NCBI GenBank assembly: GCA_900767825.1
Contig: CAAGAN010000022.1
Span: 1-28,074 of the forward strand
DNA length: 28,074 nt
Origin: Bacilli bacterium
GTDB lineage: Bacteria; Bacillota_I; Bacilli_A; RFN20; CAG-826
Direction of reading: 5' to 3'
In this document: one piece after another, positions 23,999 through 28,074 of the stretch
How positions within the stretch are numbered: position 1 is the stretch's first letter
Layout: every line of letters begins with the position of its first letter
Program-made: the position numbers and the translations under genes
Notes under the pieces: model-generated
What the model was told of the DNA's origin: nothing
What the model saw: only the letters and a program-made list of their open reading frames with translations
Database searches by the model: none

Positions 23999-24582
23999 AT
24001 ATACTTGTATCGTTTTTATTGGCCATACTATCTTATTCGCTTATAAATAATGTCGTATTAGTCAGGTTCTATGGGATTTGTTCTTTTATAGGCGTTGGCA
24101 ATAAGATTAAAAGCGCCTTCTTTATGGGGCTTGCGGTTAGCTTTGTCATCATCTTGGCTACTCTTATTTGCTACCCAATCTATTATTATGTATTAGTACC
24201 AGCTGGCATTATGTTTCTAGATACACTTACCTATATATTAGTTATTGCTAGCTTAGTCCAAGTAGTAGGGTTATTCATCAAAAAATATTCCCCATCTTTA
24301 TATAGGTCATTAGGTATCTATCTTCCTTTGATTACTACTAATTGTGCCGTCTTGGGTGTAGTTAGCGAGAATACAGCCTCAAATTTAGATTTCCTTTCTA
24401 GCCTAGCTAATGGGATTGGCACCTCTTTAGGGTTTCTAGTTGTCATTACTTTATTTGCAGCAATTAGAGTTAGATTAGAATCATCCTCTACTCCAAAAGC
24501 GTTCAAAGGAATACCTATCGCCTTAATTGTTGCCTCTATTATGGCTATGGCCTTTATGGGATTAGGAGGGCTAGGAAGCTAA
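23995..24582 (+). CDS. rnfA: Rnf complex subunit RnfA (membrane)
   Basis: This 195-residue protein has six predicted helices and is close to usual length. It has the N-terminal ILSYSLINNVVLVRFYGICSF and the mid-protein PLITTNCAVLG motif, in which the Cys would ligate the intramembrane Fe cluster shared with RnfE. It overlaps rnfE as ATGA. The gene after it begins one base after its stop. Confidence 0.95.
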   Translation: MNILVSFLLAILSYSLINNVVLVRFYGICSFIGVGNKIKSAFFMGLAVSFVIILATLICYPIYYYVLVPAGIMFLDTLTYILVIASLVQVVGLFIKKYSPSLYRSLGIYLPLITTNCAVLGVVSENTASNLDFLSSLANGIGTSLGFLVVITLFAAIRVRLESSSTPKAFKGIPIALIVASIMAMAFMGLGGLGS

Positions 24583-24583
24583 T

Positions 24584-24790
24584 ATGATTTATCTTTCTAA
24601 AGGAGGGTATTTAGCTATAGGGGTTAGCTTAATTGTTCTTTTTGCCATCATATTTGTAGTGTCTTTCATCCTATATAAAAAGACTCCAGTCCCGAAAGGA
24701 TGCGAGGATTTGATTGCAAATAAGGCTAAATGTGAAGGATGCAATAAGCTAGATTGTCCTTATGCGAAAAGTATTACAAAGGAGAATTGA
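24584..24790 (+). CDS. 68-residue single-helix membrane protein with four Cys, Rnf-associated
   Basis: The protein has one membrane helix (about 11-31) followed by a 37-residue tail with Cys40, Cys50, Cys53 and Cys58 (C-x9-C-x2-C-x4-C). The last three match the C-x2-C-x4-C start of the RnfB Fe-S domain, and Cys40 could be the fourth ligand. I do not recognise this as a standard Rnf subunit. It sits exactly where rnfB would begin, between rnfA and a shortened rnfB, with three bases before the next gene. It may hold an Fe-S cluster that passes electrons in the membrane complex. A zinc or disulfide role is also possible. Confidence 0.75.
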   Translation: MIYLSKGGYLAIGVSLIVLFAIIFVVSFILYKKTPVPKGCEDLIANKAKCEGCNKLDCPYAKSITKEN

Positions 24791-24793
24791 TCA

Positions 24794-25114
24794 ATGGAAA
24801 TATTATATGCTTTCTTAATAGTAGGGGGGATTGGACTATTTTTGGGTATAGCCCTAGCTTTATTTGCCAAGCTATTCTATGTAAAAGAAGATTCTAGGAT
24901 TGCGGATGTAGAAAAATTGCTCCCTAATTATAATTGCGGTTCCTGTGGCTATCCTGGGTGTCACCAAATGGCAGAAAATCTTGTTTCTGGAAAAGAAAAG
25001 AATATCTCAAAATGCAAACCAGGCAAGAAAGATAAGAATTTTGATCCAATTAGAGAATATCTGACTAACCATCCTGATGAAGACGGGACTACTCATATTC
25101 CTACCATAAAATGA
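24794..25114 (+). CDS. rnfB: truncated RnfB: membrane helix plus Fe-S domain, no ferredoxin modules
   Basis: The 106-residue protein has a membrane helix (about 5-28) and the RnfB 4Fe-4S domain with Cys48, Cys51, Cys56 and Cys74 (C-x2-C-x4-C-x17-C), including NYNCGSCGYPGCHQMA, a clear RnfB signature. Typical RnfB proteins (about 180-330 residues) continue into two or more ferredoxin-like CxxCxxCxxxCP modules. None is present here or in any frame just downstream, and the frame ends in a normal TGA that overlaps the ApbE start, so this looks like a natural short form. AAAGGAG precedes its start. How ferredoxin would dock is unclear. Confidence 0.9.
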   Translation: MEILYAFLIVGGIGLFLGIALALFAKLFYVKEDSRIADVEKLLPNYNCGSCGYPGCHQMAENLVSGKEKNISKCKPGKKDKNFDPIREYLTNHPDEDGTTHIPTIK

Positions 25115-26046
25115 AAAAGACATTTTTCTTGCTACCAATTTTTCTTTTACCTTCATGCTCTTTTTCTAAATTAGCACTAAAGACTTCTACCTATGCCTTT
25201 TCGACTTTATTTGATATTCGTCTATATGAAGGGGAACAAAAAGACTTAGATCATATTATTTCTATTATCCAAGATGTAGAAAGTTCTTTATCTAGTTATG
25301 ATACAAATGCTGAGCTATATAAATTAAACAAGGAAAGAAGAATAGGCAATCCATCTATTTACCTAAAGGAATCTTTATCTATTGGATTAGATATAGCAAG
25401 CAAGATGGATTCTTTTTCTATCTATCTAGGTTCATTAAAGCAAAAATGGATGTCTGCCTTATTTAATAAAAAGGTTCTTAGCCAAGATGTAATAGATTCA
25501 GAATTAGAGAAAATAAGAGGGACATCTATTCAAATTTCATTAGATTCTATTTCTTTAATTGGGGATGCGGATATTGATTTAGGCTCGATTGGAAAAGGGT
25601 ACTGCCTTGATAAGATAAAAGAATATCTAGATAGCAAGAATATTTCTTCCTATCTAATTTCTGGTGGTTCATCTTCTTCGATGTTTGGTGATTTAGAAAA
25701 TAATAATTTCAAGGTAACTTTAAAAGATTATCCTACTAGAGAACTAAATATAAAAAATGCTTGTTTATCTATCTCTTCCATATTTGAGCAAAAATATGAA
25801 ATTGATGGAAATATCTATTCTCATATCATCAATCCAAAAACCGGAAATAGTAGACCCATGTATCAATATAGCCTTATTCTAGATGAAAAAATGGACTCTA
25901 AATTCCCTTCATCTTATATCGATGGATATTCAACTGGATTCATTAATATGGATATAGATTCCATTAAGGATTTTGCTAATCAATATGGATATAAAATTGT
26001 ACTTGGCAATGATGATATAATTTATTCTAGCGATGGGCTCTTCTAA
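25111..26046 (+). CDS. apbE: ApbE-family FMN transferase (lipoprotein)
   Basis: This 311-residue protein attaches FMN to Thr in target flavoproteins, probably RnfG and RnfD. It has a lipoprotein signal (LPSC, Cys16), so it acts on the outer face of the membrane. ApbE motifs are SSYDTNAELYKLN (61-73), DLGSIGKGY (156-164), ISGG (184-187) and HIINPKTG (238-245). Asp271 in YIDGYSTGF stands at the usual metal-binding DAxST position, though the motif is altered. It overlaps rnfB as ATGA and the next gene by 14 bases. Two usual residues differ: Asp after GG is Ser and the TSG motif is ISS, so activity is likely but not certain. Confidence 0.9.
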   Translation: MKKTFFLLPIFLLPSCSFSKLALKTSTYAFSTLFDIRLYEGEQKDLDHIISIIQDVESSLSSYDTNAELYKLNKERRIGNPSIYLKESLSIGLDIASKMDSFSIYLGSLKQKWMSALFNKKVLSQDVIDSELEKIRGTSIQISLDSISLIGDADIDLGSIGKGYCLDKIKEYLDSKNISSYLISGGSSSSMFGDLENNNFKVTLKDYPTRELNIKNACLSISSIFEQKYEIDGNIYSHIINPKTGNSRPMYQYSLILDEKMDSKFPSSYIDGYSTGFINMDIDSIKDFANQYGYKIVLGNDDIIYSSDGLF

Positions 26047-26425
26047 TTCATTTATAAAAAAGCATAAAGTTGATTTAATAATCATTATCGTTTCTTTCGC
26101 CTTGTGTTTATCTTCTTGCCTTGGCTTATATTTCTATTCGGTTTCAAATAAAGGAAATAAGATTGCTAATATCTATTTAAGAAATGAAATCATTCTTTCT
26201 ATCGATTTAGCTAAAGAAAAAGAAGAAAAAGAGATAAGTATAAATGGGTCGCACGGAAAGATGAAGTTAGGAATAAAGAAAGACCATGTATGCGTTAAGG
26301 AATCTTCCTGTCCCCATAAATATTGCATCAATCAAGGCTATACATCTTCTTTCCCTATTATCTGTAGTTATAATGACATCACGATTAAAATAGAATCTTC
26401 TTCTCCTTATGAGGTGATTTTATGA
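26033..26425 (+). CDS. NusG domain II-like extracytosolic protein (EetA-like)
   Basis: The 130-residue protein has one N-terminal membrane helix (14-36) and an outer domain with Cys87, Cys93, Cys98 and Cys111, which is the layout of NusG domain II proteins (CP-x-x-x-C, later CPxN). In Listeria and other Firmicutes such a protein lies beside ApbE and a Gx-type transporter in flavin electron-transfer loci. It has no NusG KOW or RNA-binding N-terminal domain. It starts inside the ApbE gene, 14 bases before that gene ends, and no strong ribosome site is seen. Function is unknown; the link is by family and neighbours. Confidence 0.75.
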   Translation: MGSSNSFIKKHKVDLIIIIVSFALCLSSCLGLYFYSVSNKGNKIANIYLRNEIILSIDLAKEKEEKEISINGSHGKMKLGIKKDHVCVKESSCPHKYCINQGYTSSFPIICSYNDITIKIESSSPYEVIL

Positions 26426-27015
26426 ATATAGTTACCTCGATTGGGATTATTCTTATTTTATTGATATTCCTATATTTTCTAGGCTTGAATACAAAAGAAA
26501 ATAATCCAAATATAGTAGCTAGAGTAGGGATATCTACTTCTTTATGCTTGATACTAGGAATTATTGATTCTTTCATTCCTTCCCCTTTAGCAGGAGCAAA
26601 GCTAGGTCTAGCCAATATCATGATCCTTATTTGCCTATATCAATATGGGTTCAAGGTTACTTTCTTTATAGATTTATCTAGGGTAATTCTACTATCTATA
26701 TTCAAGGGGAACTTACTTGGAATGGGAAATATGATGTCTTTAATGGGGGCGTTATTTTCTTTTATTATCATGTCCGTATTAATTAAATTAGCTAGAAATA
26801 AAATAAGCATCATAGTAATTTCGATGCTAGGATCGCTTGGATTTAACTTGGCTCAGGTATTAGTTGGCTATATCTATTTAGGAAATATCGGGATTTTATA
26901 TTACCTTCCTATATTAGAGACAATTGGATTATTTAGCGGAATATTTATTGGCATCTTATCGAAAACGATACTAAGATATTTGTCGCCCATGAAAGGAGCA
27001 ACTAAAAATGAATAA
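26422..27015 (+). CDS. Gx transporter / heptaprenyl diphosphate synthase component I-like membrane protein (EetB-like)
   Basis: The 197-residue membrane protein has about five helices and the family motif RVGISTSLCLILGIIDSFIP with PLAGAKLGLANIM soon after. This Gx-transporter family was first labelled heptaprenyl diphosphate synthase component I but is an ECF S-component-like membrane protein. In Firmicutes it pairs with a NusG domain II protein near ApbE in flavin electron-transfer loci. No prenyl synthase component II is in the window. It overlaps the previous gene as ATGA. Confidence 0.85.
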   Translation: MNIVTSIGIILILLIFLYFLGLNTKENNPNIVARVGISTSLCLILGIIDSFIPSPLAGAKLGLANIMILICLYQYGFKVTFFIDLSRVILLSIFKGNLLGMGNMMSLMGALFSFIIMSVLIKLARNKISIIVISMLGSLGFNLAQVLVGYIYLGNIGILYYLPILETIGLFSGIFIGILSKTILRYLSPMKGATKNE

Positions 27016-27472
27016 AGAAAAAGAAACTATCGAAGCTGAAGTAGTTAGTGAAACCCCAAGAGAAGAAAAAAGTGGGGGATTCAAAGGTTTTTTCTCAAAT
27101 CTAAAGAAATCCGTATCTAATACCATGCTAGAAAGCGATATCCGTTCTAACTATGAAAAATTCTCCATTGAAGCTACCTTATACCTCCCAAAGGAAAATT
27201 TCTTATTAGGCAATGAAGAATCTAAATTCGGTACACTTGAAGGAGATTCTTTCTCTTACTGGGAAAATAAGGATAATGAACCAGTAAAAGGAGCCATATT
27301 GCTAGTTAATGGCAAGTTCTATAGGGTCAAAGATTTCATTAAGACCCAAATCAAAACAGCCTATGATGGCATCGAATATACTAGGGATGGCTTTAAGCTA
27401 TCTCTAGATCCATCACCAAAAGAAATCAAGGTAGTCAAGGCTGATAAAAGATATTTCCTATTTGAAGAATAA
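27008..27472 (+). CDS. hypothetical protein, last gene of the rnf run
   Basis: This 154-residue protein is not recognised. The first 40 residues are charged and low-complexity (Glu/Lys/Ser-rich) with no signal peptide. From about 50 it alternates beta-like stretches (KFSIEATLYLPKENF, KGAILLVNGKFYRVKDF) with loops and ends KADKRYFLFEE. No Cys is present. AAAGGAG precedes the start, which overlaps the Gx-transporter gene by eight bases, so it is probably co-translated and cytosolic. Its stop TAA abuts the TTA of the convergent gene, forming GAATAATTATTC (27467-27478). Confidence 0.75.
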   Translation: MNKEKETIEAEVVSETPREEKSGGFKGFFSNLKKSVSNTMLESDIRSNYEKFSIEATLYLPKENFLLGNEESKFGTLEGDSFSYWENKDNEPVKGAILLVNGKFYRVKDFIKTQIKTAYDGIEYTRDGFKLSLDPSPKEIKVVKADKRYFLFEE

Positions 27473-27880
27473 TTATTCGCTATAGGATTCTTCTAATATC
27501 TTATTGAATTCAACAATATACTTATTTGGTTCATTCAAAACAAATCCATAAGGCTTGAATTCGCCTGATATAAAATCGTCAAAGGCATCGACATAACTAT
27601 CGATGTCTTTTTCTATATCCGTCTCTTTATCAAATAGGAATATAGGGAATAATCTTAGATACCTAATGGAAGATCTTTCGTTTTGCTTTGCTAGCCAATT
27701 AATTTGATCTAGCATTTTCTCTTTGCTTATTCCTTTATAGAAAATAAGTAGGGCAACTCTATCTTCCTTTATTTCTTCGTTAGAAAAAATAACATCATAT
27801 CCATGCTCTTTTAATATGGACATAAATTTATTCCCTGCAACTTCGTTTTCTTTAATATAGCTAATCTCTAATTTGTTCAT
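27473..27880 (-). CDS. hypothetical protein with possible TIR-like alternating fold
   Basis: This 135-residue protein is not recognised. The opening KLEISYI, helix GNKFMSILKEHG, strand YDVIFS and strand VALLIFYKG match the order seen in TIR-like flavodoxin folds. A convincing catalytic Glu is not visible and TIR enzymes are only one option. No signal peptide or membrane helix is seen. The start has no Shine-Dalgarno. On its strand TATAAT ends six bases before the ATG and a TAA lies two codons upstream in frame, so no longer start exists. Transcription from that -10 would begin near the ATG, which suggests a leaderless mRNA. Confidence 0.7.
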   Translation of the reverse strand: MNKLEISYIKENEVAGNKFMSILKEHGYDVIFSNEEIKEDRVALLIFYKGISKEKMLDQINWLAKQNERSSIRYLRLFPIFLFDKETDIEKDIDSYVDAFDDFISGEFKPYGFVLNEPNKYIVEFNKILEESYSE

Positions 27881-27886
27881 AGTTTA

Positions 27887-27892
27887 ATTATA
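27887..27892 (-). promoter_or_regulatory. -10 box for the convergent hypothetical gene
   Basis: On the minus strand this is TATAAT, six bases before the ATG. A -35 at 17-base spacing (TATAGA, read on the minus strand) matches only three of six positions. It implies a start site at or next to the start codon. Confidence 0.5.
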
Positions 27893-27988
27893 GTAGATTA
27901 TTTTTTTATTCTATATAAAAAGCAAACCCTAAAATTCTCAAAAAATTTCAATATACCGGTAAAAATATAAAGAATTGCAATTTAACAG

Positions 27989-28074
27989 GCTACATTTGGC
28001 GATAAAGCGTCTATAATGAAGTTGCTAAAAATAAATTAAAATTTTGAAAGGAGATAGTTTTTAGTTTTTATGGC
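27989..28074 (+). promoter_or_regulatory. promoter and ribosome site of a gene cut by the window end
   Basis: TATAAT (28012-28017) is a perfect -10, and GCTACA at 17-base spacing is a weak -35. AAAGGAG is at 28047-28053. The only following ATG is 28070, sixteen bases after it, longer than usual spacing, and the coding region (ATG-GC...) continues past the window. Its product cannot be judged. Confidence 0.6.

Noticed and set aside
24794..25114. Frameshift explanation for the short RnfB
   Set aside because: No CxxCxxCxxxCP ferredoxin motif appears in any frame downstream, and the stop overlaps the ApbE start in normal operon style, so truncation by error at this spot is unlikely.
13565..27961. 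TTACCG/CGGTAA motif recurring near 13565, 20230-20269 and 27954-27961 as a possible shared operator
   Set aside because: The same hexamer also occurs inside coding regions (about 6685 and 12740), so three intergenic hits are weak evidence of a common site.

Overview
The window is AT-rich, densely packed bacterial DNA. TGA is used as a stop (for example rnfC ends in TGA inside the overlap with rnfD) and tryptophan is read from TGG, so this is genetic code 11 and not the Mycoplasma code. Strong AGGAGG-type ribosome sites, intrinsic hairpin-plus-T terminators, a CcpA-type cre site, SipW-type secretion and a clostridial-order Rnf cluster together suggest a low-GC Firmicute, probably an uncultured Bacilli/Erysipelotrichia-like gut or rumen lineage. 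No phage, insertion sequence or CRISPR array was seen, and the only RNA gene is one tRNA.

Region 1 (172-11025) is one run of eight plus-strand genes with short gaps or overlaps. It contains a TasA/camelysin-like exported protein, a SipW/ER-type signal peptidase with a long cytosolic tail, a four-TM membrane-anchored McrB-like AAA+ ATPase, a partner with a DUF2357/McrC-like segment and a C-terminal zinc ribbon but no visible nuclease motif, an ABC ATPase and permease, a large exported Ig-like/beta-helix protein, and a lipoprotein with collagen-like repeats and a Listeria-Bacteroides repeat. I do not recognise this combination as a described system. The best reading is a cell-surface assembly or secretion system, or a surface-linked McrBC derivative. 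It is the strongest candidate here for something new.

Region 2 (11157-13420) holds tRNA-Pro(UGG) with a terminator just after it, a DegV fatty-acid-binding protein and a YghO-like GNAT protein.

Region 3 (13711-19927) is a binding-protein-dependent transporter of the FbpABC/AfuABC class (lipoprotein SBP, two-domain fused permease, ATPase with a large insertion) followed by an atypical ROK-family sugar kinase. A perfect cre match lies between the -35 and -10 of the SBP promoter, and a strong terminator separates the SBP from the membrane genes. Together these suggest a sugar or sugar-phosphate importer under catabolite repression, with the SBP made in excess.

Region 4 (19921-27472) starts with a small divergent GNAT gene and an inverted repeat. 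It continues with rnfC-D-G-E-A, a 68-residue membrane protein with four cysteines, and an rnfB shortened to its membrane helix and Fe-S domain with no ferredoxin modules. Then come ApbE (flavin transferase), a NusG domain II protein, a Gx-transporter/EetB-like membrane protein and an unknown gene. The set resembles a hybrid of the Rnf pump and flavin-based extracytosolic electron transfer, with the usual ferredoxin entry point missing.

Region 5 (27473-28074) has a convergent gene of unknown function that may be leaderless, and the promoter of a gene that starts at the window edge.
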